From: Flavobacterium algicola
Lineage (GTDB): Bacteria; Bacteroidota; Bacteroidia; Flavobacteriales; Flavobacteriaceae
Assembly (NCBI RefSeq): GCF_022399565.1
Contig: NZ_JAJTUT010000002.1
Location: 558,001-622,000 of the forward strand
Length of the DNA: 64,000 nucleotides
Direction: 5' to 3'
The notes under the pieces are model-generated. The model saw only the letters and a list, made by a program, of their open reading frames with translations. It did not search any database and was not told where the DNA came from. Shown piece by piece: positions 28,101 through 36,198 of the stretch; position 1 is the first letter of the stretch; the number at the start of each line of letters is the position of its first letter. The position numbers and the translations under genes are program-made.

Positions 28101-31100
28101 ACATATTGTTTTGTTAGCAGCAGTAATGTCTGAAGCAGATGCTTTAGGATTTACTGTTACCGTAACCACTTTAGCATTGTTAGCAGCGTTTTCACAAGTT
28201 GATGTTCCAGTTACTGTTACGTAATAAGAAGTCGTTGCTGTTAGAGTAGGCGTAGTAAAGTTAGCACCCGTATACACTAATGTAGTCAAAGCAGCATTAG
28301 AATACCATTTGAAAGTTGCACCAGCGATTGTGCTCGTTGCAGATAATGCAGCCGTTTCACCTGTACATATTGTTTTGTCAGCAGCAGTAATGTCCGAAGC
28401 AGAAGCTTTAGGATTTACTGTTACCGTAACCACTTTAGCATTGTTAGCAGCGTTTTCACAAGTTGATGTTCCAGTTACTGTTACGTAATAAGAAGTCGTT
28501 GCTGTTAGAGTAGGCGTAGTAAAGTTAGCACCCGTATACACTAATGTAGTCAAAGCAGCATTAGAATACCATTTAAAAATTGCACCAGCGATTGTGCTCG
28601 TTGCAGATAATGCAGCCGTTTCACCTGTACATATTGTTTTGTCAGCAGCAGTAATGTCCGAAGCAGATGCTTTAGGGTTCACTGTTACAGTAACTACTTT
28701 TCCAGCGTTAGCAGTATTTTCACAAACTGAAGTTCCAGTTACCGTTACGTAATAAGAAGTCGTTGCTGTTAGAGTAGGAGTAGTAAAGTTGGCACCTGTG
28801 TAAACTAAGTTTTTCAAAGCAGCATCTGAATACCATCTGAAAGTTGCACCAGCGATTGTGCTCGTTGCAGATAATGCAGCCGTTTCACCTGTACATATTG
28901 TTTTGTTAGCAGCGGTAATGTCCGAAGCAGATGCTTTAGGATTTACTGTTACCGTAACAATTTTTCCAGAATTAGCAGAGTTTTCACAAGTTGCAGTTCC
29001 AGTTACCGTTACGTAATAAGAAGTCGTTGCTGTTAGAGTAGGCGTAGTAAAGTTAGCACCCGTATACACTAATGTAGTCAAAGCAGCATTTGAATACCAT
29101 TTGAAAGTTGCACCAGCGATTGTGCTCGTTGCAGTCAATGCAGCCGTTTCACCTGTACATATTGTTTTGTTAGCAGCAGTAATGTCCGAAGCAGACGCTT
29201 TAGGATTTACTGTTACAGTAACTACTTTTCCAGCGTTAGCATCGTTTTCACAAGTTGCCGTACCACTCACTGTTACATAATAAGAAGTAGTTGCTGTTAG
29301 AGCAGGTGTAGTAAAGTTAGCACCTGTATTCACTAATGTAGTCAAAGCAGCATTTGAATACCATTTGAAAGTTGCACCAACGATCGTGCTCGTTGCAGAT
29401 AACGCAGCCGTTTCACCTGTACATATTGTTTTGTTAGCAGCAGTAATGTCCGAAGCAGAAGCTTTAGGATTTACTGTTACCGTAACTACTTTAGCAGTGG
29501 TAGCAGCGTTCTCACAAATAGATGTTCCCGCTACAGTCACATAGTAGGAAGTAGTTGCCGTTAAAGCAGGTGTAGTAAAGTTAGCACCTGTATTCACTAA
29601 TGTAGTCAAAGCAGCATTTGAATACCATTTGAAAGTTGCACCAGCGATTGTGCTCGTTGCAGATAATGCAGCCGTTTCACCTGTACATATTGTTTTGTCA
29701 GCAGCAGTAATGTCCGAAGCAGAAGCTTTAGGGTTCACTGTTACCGTAACCACTTTTCCAGAATTAGCAGCGTTTTCACAAGTTGCAGTTCCAGTTACCG
29801 TTACGTAATAAGAAGTCGTTGCTGTTAGAGTAGGCGTAGTAAAGTTAGCACCCGTATACACTAATGTAGTCAAAGCAGCATTTGAATACCATTTGAAAGT
29901 TGCACCAGCGATTGTGCTCGTTGCAGATAATGCAGCCGTTTCACCTGTACATATTGTTTTGTCAGCAGCAGTAATGTCCGAAGCAGATGCTTTAGGGTTC
30001 ACTATTACAGTAACTACTTTTCCAGCGTTAGCGGTATTTTCACAAACTGAAGTTCCAGTTACCGTTACGTAATAAGAAGTCGTTGCTGTTAGAGTAGGAG
30101 TAGTAAAGTTAGCACCCGTATTTACTAAAGTAGTCAAAGCAGCATTTGAATACCATTTGAAAGTTGCACCAGCGATTGTGCTCGTTGCAGATAAAGCAGC
30201 CATTTCACCTGTACATATTGTTTTGTTAGCAGCAGTAATGTCCGAAGCAGATGCTTTAGGATTTACTGTTACCGTAACCACTTTAGCATTGTTAGCAGCG
30301 TTTTCACAAGTTGCCGTTCCAGTTACTGTTACATAATAAGAAGTAGTTGCCGTTAAAGCAGGCGTAGTAAATGAAGCACTAGAAGATAATAATGTAGTCT
30401 GGGCAGCATCTGAATACCATTTAAAAGTTGCTCCAGCAATACTACTCGTTGCAGTTACCGTAGCTTTTTCAGTAGTACATATTGTTTGATTAGCAGTAGT
30501 AATATCCGAAGCAGATGCTTTTGGATTGACTGTTACAGTTGCATTACCTGACTGTGGATTTATACAACTGTTAGAACTTCCATCTCCAACACTTATCAGT
30601 GTATAAACAAATTGATTTGCTGTAGAAGTTGGTGCCGACACTGAAACAGAATTTCCACTTGTTGTAGTTACTTTTTGTTCACTTCCATTATTGATTTTAT
30701 AGGTGAAAGTATAAGGTGCATTTCCGCCAGTAGCTGTAAATGTGATTTTGGTTGCTGTGGCATCTTTACATAATGTTGTAGTTCCTTCAATTGTCGCAGT
30801 AGGCTTGTAAGTAATCGTTATTGTAGCTGAATCTGAAAGTAATGTTGTATCGTAAATTTTATATGTGATAGGAGTAGGATTACCGGTGAAAGCAGCCAAA
30901 GGAGTAAAGGTTACAATTCCACTATTATTTACTGTCCACGTTCCTTGATTTGCTACGACATATGTTTTGTCAATTACAGCTGTAGAAGGAATTAAATCTA
31001 CTGATGATTTGTCTATATTATTATTTAGATCAGTATCATTTATGGTAACATCAATACTAGCAGCTGATTTAAGTGTATTACAAAAGCTAAAATCATTGTT

Positions 31101-31811
31101 TGCGTTGGGCGCAACAGGTACATTAAATACTACTTCACCAAAACTAATTGAACTTTGTCTATTACCTGCTGTTCCGTTATTTACTGAATTACTACCAAGT
31201 CTAAATTTAACGGAGCTAAGATTTTTAAAATATACAACAGCAATATATTCTGTATCATTAAGATTGATAAGATTAGCAGATTGGTTCGGGCCCTGGAATC
31301 TAGTATACGGAGTTCCGGGAGTTACAGTTATTAAGGTATTTGACTCAAGAAAGTAACTCTCATTGTTGGGTCGAGCTACATCAAAAAATTCGGTTCCATC
31401 TACGTCCAATGCTTCTAGAGGAAATGACTCCAATTCCACTTCTAATTGTCCAGCAGTACCGTATGTTCCTGCTTTAAAAAAAGCAAACTCAAATTCGACA
31501 TAACCACCAGATCTAGTAGATTTGATTTCAGGCTGAAATCTATTTATAAGCCCTCCATTTGTCGGATTATCTATGGTGATAATAGTTGCATTTACAATAT
31601 CTACAACCGTAACTACAGCGTCTACTCCGACACCACTGGTAGTAGTTACATCTTTATATAAATATTTAGCGCCTTTTGTTTTATCGGTGCCAATTATCTC
31701 AGATGGATTTGAAAAAATTGGAATCTGCGCTATTGCACTATTACTAATTAAAAATAATAATGTAATAAAAACTGATTTGATAAAATTGTTTAGAGGTAGT
31801 TTTTGTTTCAT
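22110..31811 (-). CDS. Giant surface adhesin with about 20 tandem repeats, DUF11-like domains and gliding-motility C-terminal domain
   Basis: 3233 residues. Signal peptide (Met-Lys-Gln-Lys ... Ser-Ala-Ile-Ala-Gln). An N-terminal region of about 430 residues with cadherin/Big-like stretches is followed by about 20 copies of an 88-residue Ig-like repeat (Lys-Ala-Ser-Ala-Ser-Asp-Ile-Thr ... Thr-Ile-Cys-Thr-Gly-Glu ... Trp-Tyr-Ser ... Cys-Glu-Asn). Each copy has a Cys pair. Further Ig-like segments and about five DUF11-like repeats follow (Gly-Thr-Tyr-x-Asp ... Ile-Gly-Asp-Leu-Ile; several carry a Cys-Thr-Thr-Cys-Pro-Val-Asp-Pro motif). The type B type IX sorting domain (CHU_C; Ile-Ser-Pro-Asn-Gly-Asp and Ile-Tyr-Asn-Arg-Trp-Gly) occupies the last 100 residues. 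It should be secreted by the type IX system and held on the cell surface, like SprB. It heads the operon with sprF-like and ompA-like genes. Confidence 0.93.
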   Translation of the reverse strand: MKQKLPLNNFIKSVFITLLFLISNSAIAQIPIFSNPSEIIGTDKTKGAKYLYKDVTTTSGVGVDAVVTVVDIVNATIITIDNPTNGGLINRFQPEIKSTRSGGYVEFEFAFFKAGTYGTAGQLEVELESFPLEALDVDGTEFFDVARPNNESYFLESNTLITVTPGTPYTRFQGPNQSANLINLNDTEYIAVVYFKNLSSVKFRLGSNSVNNGTAGNRQSSISFGEVVFNVPVAPNANNDFSFCNTLKSAASIDVTINDTDLNNNIDKSSVDLIPSTAVIDKTYVVANQGTWTVNNSGIVTFTPLAAFTGNPTPITYKIYDTTLLSDSATITITYKPTATIEGTTTLCKDATATKITFTATGGNAPYTFTYKINNGSEQKVTTTSGNSVSVSAPTSTANQFVYTLISVGDGSSNSCINPQSGNATVTVNPKASASDITTANQTICTTEKATVTATSSIAGATFKWYSDAAQTTLLSSSASFTTPALTATTSYYVTVTGTATCENAANNAKVVTVTVNPKASASDITAANKTICTGEMAALSATSTIAGATFKWYSNAALTTLVNTGANFTTPTLTATTSYYVTVTGTSVCENTANAGKVVTVIVNPKASASDITAADKTICTGETAALSATSTIAGATFKWYSNAALTTLVYTGANFTTPTLTATTSYYVTVTGTATCENAANSGKVVTVTVNPKASASDITAADKTICTGETAALSATSTIAGATFKWYSNAALTTLVNTGANFTTPALTATTSYYVTVAGTSICENAATTAKVVTVTVNPKASASDITAANKTICTGETAALSATSTIVGATFKWYSNAALTTLVNTGANFTTPALTATTSYYVTVSGTATCENDANAGKVVTVTVNPKASASDITAANKTICTGETAALTATSTIAGATFKWYSNAALTTLVYTGANFTTPTLTATTSYYVTVTGTATCENSANSGKIVTVTVNPKASASDITAANKTICTGETAALSATSTIAGATFRWYSDAALKNLVYTGANFTTPTLTATTSYYVTVTGTSVCENTANAGKVVTVTVNPKASASDITAADKTICTGETAALSATSTIAGAIFKWYSNAALTTLVYTGANFTTPTLTATTSYYVTVTGTSTCENAANNAKVVTVTVNPKASASDITAADKTICTGETAALSATSTIAGATFKWYSNAALTTLVYTGANFTTPTLTATTSYYVTVTGTSTCENAANNAKVVTVTVNPKASASDITAANKTICTGETAALSATSTIAGATFKWYSNAALTNLVFTGANFTTPTLTATTSYYVTVTGTSVCENTANAGKVVTVTVNPKASASDITAADKTICTGETAALSATSTIAGATFKWYSNAALTTLVYTGANFTTPTLTATTSYYVTVTGTSVCENTANAGKVVTVIVNPKASASDITAADKTICTGETAALSATSTIAGATFKWYSNAALTNLVYTGATFTTTALTTTTSYYVTVTGTAVCENAANAGKVVTVTVNPKASASDITAANKTICTGETAALSATSTIAGATFKWYSNAALTTVVYTGANFTTPALTATTSYYVTVTGTATCENAANSGKVVTVTVNPKASASDITAADKTICTGETAALSATSTIAGATFKWYSNAALTTLVYTGANFTTPALTATTSYYVTVSGTATCENAANSGKVVTVTVNPKASASDITAADKTICTGETAALTATSTIAGATFRWYSDAALKNLVYTGATFTTTALTATTSYYVTVTGTATCENAANSGKVVTVTVNPKATASDITAANKTICTGETAALSATSTIAGATFKWYSNAALTTLVYTGANFTTPTLTATTSYYVTVTGTATCENAANSGKVVTVTVNPKASASDITAANKTICTGETAALSATSTIAGATFKWYSNAALTNLVFTGANFTTPTLTATTSYYVTVTGTSVCENTANAGKVVTVTVNPKASASDITAANKTICTGETAALSATSGIAGAVFKWYSDAALTNLVYTGATFTTTALTTTTSYYVTVTGSATCENATNSGKVVTVTVNPKASASDITAANKTICTGETAALTASSTITGATFRWYSDAALTNLVFTGANFITPALTATTSYYVTVTGTAVCENAANAGKVVTVTVNPKASASDITAADKTICTGETAALSATSTIAGAAFRWYSDAALKNLVYTGATFTTTALTATTSYYVTVTGTATCENAANAGKVVTVTVNLLPKATISGTTTVCKDVISPKVTFTGSNGTAPYTFVYKIGNGSNQSVTTTIGNSVTIDAPTTVAGQFVYSLVNVTDASSSICSQTQTGTVTITVDPLLQANNDIGSEVNGSIGGTSYANVLKNDTLDDQPVTSNQVIVTFVSSTNPNITLSGNNVMVAAGTPTGNYSLTYKICGTTTSCSCSTATVSVPVGSASIDALDDTFASASGIVGNSNIGNVLSSNPTSDNTPDTLNGLPTNINEVKISILTPAIPASTNAPVPTIDISTGNVSVPAGTIAGNYIIKYQICEILNSANCDFAFVTIPVYAPSISITKDGTYSDANNDGITNIGDLINYTFIVKNTGGSILTNVKVTDDKVAVTGGPIDLAIGQTDNSTFTAAYSITQDDINKGVVYNLALATGTPPVGPSVTATSTDPTPCTTCPVDPICLDCTMTPLEQKGAISITKDGTYQDTNADGVTNIGDLITYTFVVKNTGNVTLTNVTVTDDNATVIGGPIATLTVGATDTTTFTATHTLTQDDINKGIVYNLATVTGTDPKGNPTTATSTDPTPCTTCPVDPECIDCTMTPLDQKAAISITKDGMYQDTNADGVTNIGDLITYTFVVKNTGNVTLTNVTVTDDNATVIGGPIATLAVGAVDNTTFTATHTLTQDDINKGIVYNLATVTGTDPKGNPTTATSTDPTPCTTCPVDPTCLDCTITELDQQGAIALVKTGLFIDSNKDGFAQVGETIEYSFTVTNTGNVTLTNVIVTDPLLPNLTGSPINILLVGNSNNTIKGTYILTQADIDAGKVINTALAVGQDPKGTDVQDISGTTVNNNTNTVTPLPQSAALAVVKVANTPFYSSVGDVINYTIQVQNIGSVSLYNIVVTDPLTGLNETIPTLAPGTYQEYNVDYIITQQDRLNLEVINVAFANGFTPDNKPISASDTEVVEANIVEGCRSITAVDIHNAISPNGDNKNEVFIIDNIEDTLCYPTNSIEIYNRWGVLVYETKGYDNATNAFKGFSEGRTTISKSEGLPAGTYFYILNYTSLDGLNNSINNTIDGYLYLAR
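25243..30525 (-). repeat. Tandem array of about 20 x 264 bp repeats inside the adhesin gene
   Basis: Each unit encodes 88 residues. Neighbouring units differ mainly at a few sites (Ala-Asp/Ala-Asn before Lys-Thr-Ile-Cys, Thr-Leu-Val-Tyr/Asn-Leu-Val-Phe, and the segment before Cys-Glu-Asn). Some units far apart are more alike than adjacent ones, for example two pairs of near-identical blocks around 26.0-26.3 and 27.9-28.1 kb. That points to recent duplication or gene conversion of multi-unit blocks. Edges are approximate. Confidence 0.9.
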
Positions 31812-31830
31812 TTGGAAATACTTAGTTTAA

Positions 31831-32491
31831 TCTAGCTATTGAGTTTGTTTTTGTAAGTAAAAGTTGGTTGAGAGTAAGAAATAATGAGTTTTTATTAAAA
31901 TTTCGACAAAATTATTTGATAAAAATCCATTTAACTAACTTTCAAAATAACTTAAAAATTATAATTGGTAAGTAAAACTTTTCGAAGAGAAAATTTTATT
32001 CGAAAAAAATAATAATAAGCAACTTGAGGTCGAATTTGTCACTCTATCATTTTGAAGATTTTGCATGTTTTACTTTTTAATTTATAATGAATACATTTTT
32101 AGTAATTCTAAATAATATATTGCTTTATTAGTAAGAATTATCATTTACTATATTTTTGAATTTACATAATTATGATAATATGTTTCAAATTTAAGCTATA
32201 TAAAGGTTATTACTACAATTTATACTTTGAACAACACAAAAACTCGTTCAAATACTAAAATTCCGTTAAAATAAACAGATCTCAATCTTAATTATTACTT
32301 ATAAAGAGCTTATCGAGGCTCAATATTCTGTCCATATAAGGTGTTTTAAACCATTTTGACATTTAAAATAATCGATTAAAAGTAATTAAATCCGTTGAAA
32401 TAACAAATTTATCTAATAATTATTTTATTTGATGCTATTTACCCAACGTTAAATCGTAAATAAATTACTGTTATAACTATAAAGTATTGAG
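31831..32491. other. Divergent intergenic region, A+T-rich
   Basis: About 660 bases separate the adhesin gene from the polyphosphate operon. No reading frame or strong hairpin is visible. It must contain the adhesin promoter, which I could not pick out with confidence. Confidence 0.5.
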
Positions 32492-32520
32492 TTGCACATT
32501 AAATAAAAATTGTATCTTTC
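32492..32520 (+). promoter_or_regulatory. Candidate promoter of the sixA-ppk-ppx operon
   Basis: TTG (32492-32494), an 18-nt spacer and TATCTTTC (32513-32520, 7 of 8 to TAnnTTTG) lie 25 bases before the start codon. Confidence 0.5.
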
Positions 32521-32545
32521 TCTTTCTGAATTTAATCAAATCAAT

Positions 32546-33049
32546 ATGAAAAATTTAATATTAATACGACATGGTAAATCCAATTGGGATGTTCCGTTTA
32601 AAGATATAGATAGACCTTTGGATAAAAGAGGAATGCAAGATGCACATCTAGTTTCTTCTAACATCGCCGATGCTATTCCTAAAACCTATATTTTATGGAG
32701 CAGTACAGCAAAAAGAGCTGCAGATACCGCCTTGATTTTTAGTCAAAATTTATTGGCGCCTATAGATAGTATTGTATTTAAGCCAGATTTATACACATTT
32801 GATGACAATCAACTCGAAAAAATCATTAAATCTTGTGATGATTCATTTGAAAGTTTAATTCTTTTTGGCCATAATGGTGCAATTACAGATTTTGTTAATA
32901 AATTTGGTGATGTGTTTATAGATAATGTTCCTACTACTGGATTTGTGTCACTGCAATTTGATACTGATTGTTGGAAAAAAATCAATAACGGCCGAACAAA
33001 AAAAATAATAACTCCAAAAGATTTAAAAAAAGAAAGTGTTAGTAAATAG
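32546..33049 (+). CDS. SixA-like histidine phosphatase
   Basis: 167 residues from ATG 32546; an earlier in-frame Met 12 codons upstream overlaps the promoter and lacks homology. The N-terminus carries the catalytic Leu-Ile-Arg-His-Gly-Lys-Ser of the histidine phosphatase superfamily, with later Ser-Ser-Thr-Ala-Lys-Arg-Ala and Leu-Phe-Gly-His-Asn-Gly supplying the second Arg-like and His residues. Members of this short form are annotated SixA, a phosphohistidine phosphatase; the true substrate here is not shown. It overlaps ppk1 by 14 bases, so the two are translationally linked and a role in phosphate or phosphotransfer metabolism is plausible. Confidence 0.85.
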   Translation: MKNLILIRHGKSNWDVPFKDIDRPLDKRGMQDAHLVSSNIADAIPKTYILWSSTAKRAADTALIFSQNLLAPIDSIVFKPDLYTFDDNQLEKIIKSCDDSFESLILFGHNGAITDFVNKFGDVFIDNVPTTGFVSLQFDTDCWKKINNGRTKKIITPKDLKKESVSK

Positions 33050-35108
33050 ATATATAGATAGAGAAAAAAGCTGGTTGACATTTAATGCTAGAGTATTGCA
33101 AGAAGCTGCAGATAAGTCTGTGCCTCTACTGGAAAGATTGCGCTTTTTGGGAATTTTTTCAAATAATTTAGATGAATTTTTTAGAGTTCGATTTGCTGCT
33201 ATTCGTAGGTTAAGCAATTCAGGGAAAACTGGTGAAAAAATTCTCGGTGGTATTTCGGCTCAACAATTAATAAAAGATATCAACGAAATCGTAATTCGCC
33301 ATCAAACGGAAAGTTTGAGTATTTTTAAAGAAATTGAAACAGAACTTGAAGTTAAGGGGGTCTCTATTATCACCGAAGACGAGATTTCTGATGCACAAGA
33401 GGTATTTTTGAAAGACTTCTTTATTCAAAAATTGAGTCCCGAATTGGTTACCATCATTTTAAATGACTTAGCTGAATTTCCTTTATTGAAAGATAATATG
33501 GGTTATTTGGCAATAAAACTTGTGATGAATAGCCAAGAAGTTCGTTATGCAATAATCGAAATTCCAAAGACTATTAATCGTTTTCTAGTACTTCCTTCTG
33601 ATAATGAAAAACAATATGTCATCTTGATTGATGATGTCATTCGTCATAATTTAAAAAGTATTTTCAACATTTTTGATTATCAAAGTGTATCAGCACACAT
33701 GATCAAAATTAGTCGCGATGCACAGTTAGAAATTGATAGCGATCTCAGTAAAAGTATGCTTGAAAAAATTTCGACAAGTGTAAAAGACCGAAGAATAGGA
33801 GAGCCTGTTCGATTTATTTATGACCAAACTATAGGTCGAGATACCCTTTTGTTTTTCTTAGAAAAAATGAAAATCGTATCGACAGATAGTATTATTCCTG
33901 GTGGTAGATATCATAATCGTAGGGATTACATGGACTTCCCAAGTTTGGGTAGAAATGATTTGTTGTATAAAACAAACCCGCCATTACCCATTCCTGGTTT
34001 AAGTTTGGAAGGTAGTTTATTACAAAAGATAAGTGATAAGGATTATTTAGTAAATGCTCCTTATCAATCGTTTTCTTATATCACTCGGTTTTTAAGAGAG
34101 GCAGCATTAGACCCGAAGGTGACTTCGATAAAAATCACGCTATATCGATTGGCTAAGAATTCTCAAATTATTAGTTCGCTTATAAATGCAGCAAAAAATG
34201 GTAAGAAAGTTACCGTTCAAATTGAATTACAAGCACGATTTGATGAAGCATCAAATATTTCCTATGCGGAGCAAATGCAAACAGAAGGAATCAATTTAAT
34301 ATTTGGAATAAAAGGTCTTAAAGTACACAGTAAAATATGTGTTATTGAGCGTACAGAAAAGGAAAAGACTAAGAGATATGGTTTTATTTCGACAGGAAAT
34401 TTTAATGAGTCTACTGCAAAAGTATATACCGATGTGACCTTATTAACAAGTCATCAGCAAATCTTGAAGGATATCAGTAAAATTTTCGAATTTTTTGATA
34501 TCAATTATAGAGTACATCGCTACAAGCATCTAATCGTTTCGCCACATTATACGCGTTCTCGATTTTACAAGCTAATTGATAGGGAGATTCTTCATGCACT
34601 TGCAGGTAGAAAAGCGTACATTAAATTGAAAATGAATAGCTTATCTGATTACGCTATAATTGACAAATTGTATGCTGCTAGTAAGGCTGGCGTAAGAATA
34701 CAATTGGAAGTAAGGGGTATTTGTTCACTGATACCAGGTGTAAAGGGACTGAGTGAAAACATAGAAGCAATTAGTATAGTTGATAATTACTTAGAGCATT
34801 CTCGAATTTATATTTTTGGCAATGCTGGTTTGCCAGATGTCTTTATATCATCGGCCGATTTTATGAGTCGAAATCTGGATGGTAGAGTAGAAGTAACTTG
34901 TCCAATTTATGATGAAGATATTAAGAGAGAATTAATTGATAATTTTGATTTGGGTTGGAAAGGGAATGTAAAAGCACGCTACCATTCTGATAAACTAGAT
35001 AATAAATATCGAGAGAGAAACGAAGCTCCGATTTTTAGAGCACAATTAGAAACCTATAAGTATTACCAAAACAAATTGCATTTACAAGGTAAAACGGAAC
35101 AAAAATAA
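33036..35108 (+). CDS. ppk1: Polyphosphate kinase 1
   Basis: 690 residues, starting at GTG 33036 inside the end of the upstream gene. It has the N-terminal helical domain (Asn-Arg-Tyr-Ile-Asp-Arg-Glu-Lys-Ser-Trp-Leu; Asn-Asn-Leu-Asp-Glu-Phe-Phe-Arg-Val-Arg) and the two phospholipase-D-like C-terminal domains. The autophosphorylated His lies in Leu-Lys-Val-His-Ser-Lys-Ile-Cys and the second catalytic His in Glu-His-Ser-Arg-Ile-Tyr. The enzyme reversibly polymerises the gamma-phosphate of ATP into polyphosphate. Its length is typical for the family. The exopolyphosphatase gene follows after four bases, so synthesis and breakdown enzymes are made from one transcript. Confidence 0.95.
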   Translation: MLVNRYIDREKSWLTFNARVLQEAADKSVPLLERLRFLGIFSNNLDEFFRVRFAAIRRLSNSGKTGEKILGGISAQQLIKDINEIVIRHQTESLSIFKEIETELEVKGVSIITEDEISDAQEVFLKDFFIQKLSPELVTIILNDLAEFPLLKDNMGYLAIKLVMNSQEVRYAIIEIPKTINRFLVLPSDNEKQYVILIDDVIRHNLKSIFNIFDYQSVSAHMIKISRDAQLEIDSDLSKSMLEKISTSVKDRRIGEPVRFIYDQTIGRDTLLFFLEKMKIVSTDSIIPGGRYHNRRDYMDFPSLGRNDLLYKTNPPLPIPGLSLEGSLLQKISDKDYLVNAPYQSFSYITRFLREAALDPKVTSIKITLYRLAKNSQIISSLINAAKNGKKVTVQIELQARFDEASNISYAEQMQTEGINLIFGIKGLKVHSKICVIERTEKEKTKRYGFISTGNFNESTAKVYTDVTLLTSHQQILKDISKIFEFFDINYRVHRYKHLIVSPHYTRSRFYKLIDREILHALAGRKAYIKLKMNSLSDYAIIDKLYAASKAGVRIQLEVRGICSLIPGVKGLSENIEAISIVDNYLEHSRIYIFGNAGLPDVFISSADFMSRNLDGRVEVTCPIYDEDIKRELIDNFDLGWKGNVKARYHSDKLDNKYRERNEAPIFRAQLETYKYYQNKLHLQGKTEQK

Positions 35109-35112
35109 ATAG

Positions 35113-36003
35113 ATGATTACATTAAAAAAATATGCTGCGATTGATATTGGTTCTAATGCCATGCGTCTTTTAGTAGTCAATATAGTAGAACAAGAAGGAA
35201 AAGAACCGCAATTTAATAAGAGTGCTTTAGTTCGTGTACCTATTCGTTTAGGACAAGATGCCTTTACAGTAGGGGAGATTTCTGAAGAAAATATTTTAAG
35301 AATGTGCGATGCCATGAAAGCTTTCTATTTGTTAATGAAAGTGCATAAGGTGGAATCTTATCGTGCATTTGCAACCTCTGCAATGAGAGAAGCTTATAAT
35401 GGTAAAGAAGTGGCTGCATTAATAAAGAAAAAGGCAGATTTAAAAATCGAAATTATTGATGGTAAGAAAGAAGCTGCAATCATAGCGTCTACTGATCTAA
35501 TGCATTTATTAGAAAAAGACCAAAACTACTTGTTTGTAGATGTAGGTGGTGGAAGTACTGAATTTACACTTTTTTCGAACGGGAAGATTATGAATTCAAG
35601 ATCATTCAAAGCAGGTACTGTAAGACTCTTAAATAATATGGTTTGTGATGTTGTTTGGAGTGAGATCGAAAAATGGATCAAAACAAATACTGCAGATTTT
35701 GATGATATTGCATTAATAGGATCAGGAGGAAACATCAATAAATTATTTAAGATGTCTGGTAAAACGCAAGAAAAACCATTGTCATATATGTACATGAACT
35801 CGCAATACACATTTTTAAACTCTTTAACCTATGAACAGCGTATTTCTGAATTAGGACTGAATCCCGATAGGGCCGATGTAATTATACCTGCAGTTCGTAT
35901 TTATCTGAATGCTATGAAGTGGAGTGGTGCTAGACAAATATATGTTCCAAAGATTGGTTTGTCTGATGGTATCGTTAAGGCTATGTACTTTGGTAATATT
36001 TAA
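35113..36003 (+). CDS. Exopolyphosphatase, Ppx/GppA family
   Basis: 296 residues of the short Ppx/GppA form (only the two actin-like subdomains, no HD domain). Nucleotide/phosphate-binding motifs are Ala-Ile-Asp-Ile-Gly-Ser-Asn-Ala near the start, Val-Asp-Val-Gly-Gly-Gly-Ser-Thr-Glu in the middle and Ile-Gly-Ser-Gly-Gly-Asn later. It should release phosphate from polyphosphate, or hydrolyse pppGpp. It lies four bases after ppk1 and is followed by a strong terminator, so it is the last gene of the operon. Confidence 0.92.
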   Translation: MITLKKYAAIDIGSNAMRLLVVNIVEQEGKEPQFNKSALVRVPIRLGQDAFTVGEISEENILRMCDAMKAFYLLMKVHKVESYRAFATSAMREAYNGKEVAALIKKKADLKIEIIDGKKEAAIIASTDLMHLLEKDQNYLFVDVGGGSTEFTLFSNGKIMNSRSFKAGTVRLLNNMVCDVVWSEIEKWIKTNTADFDDIALIGSGGNINKLFKMSGKTQEKPLSYMYMNSQYTFLNSLTYEQRISELGLNPDRADVIIPAVRIYLNAMKWSGARQIYVPKIGLSDGIVKAMYFGNI

Positions 36004-36017
36004 TGAACACAATCATA

Positions 36018-36065
36018 AAAAAATAAGGGCTATTTCTTAACTTGAAATAGCCCTTATTTTTTTTC
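36018..36065 (+). terminator. Bidirectional terminator after ppx
   Basis: AAATAAGGGCTATTTC pairs perfectly with GAAATAGCCCTTATTT around a 7-base loop, with A and T runs on the two sides. It serves ppx (plus) and possibly the Omp85-like gene (minus). Confidence 0.85.
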
Positions 36066-36198
36066 AATAATAAAATCGATAAGACAATTAATATAATTGC
36101 TCCAAACGATAAATACAATCCGTTTGGCTTACTTCAGTTTAAATTAGTTTGAATGCTTTTTTAAAATACTTAAAATAAATTATTAAAATTTTAGATTT

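Noticed and set aside
22184..31830. Several plus-strand open frames of 70-130 codons opposite the adhesin gene
   Set aside because: They are antisense shadows produced by the repetitive coding sequence, with no starts or homology of their own.
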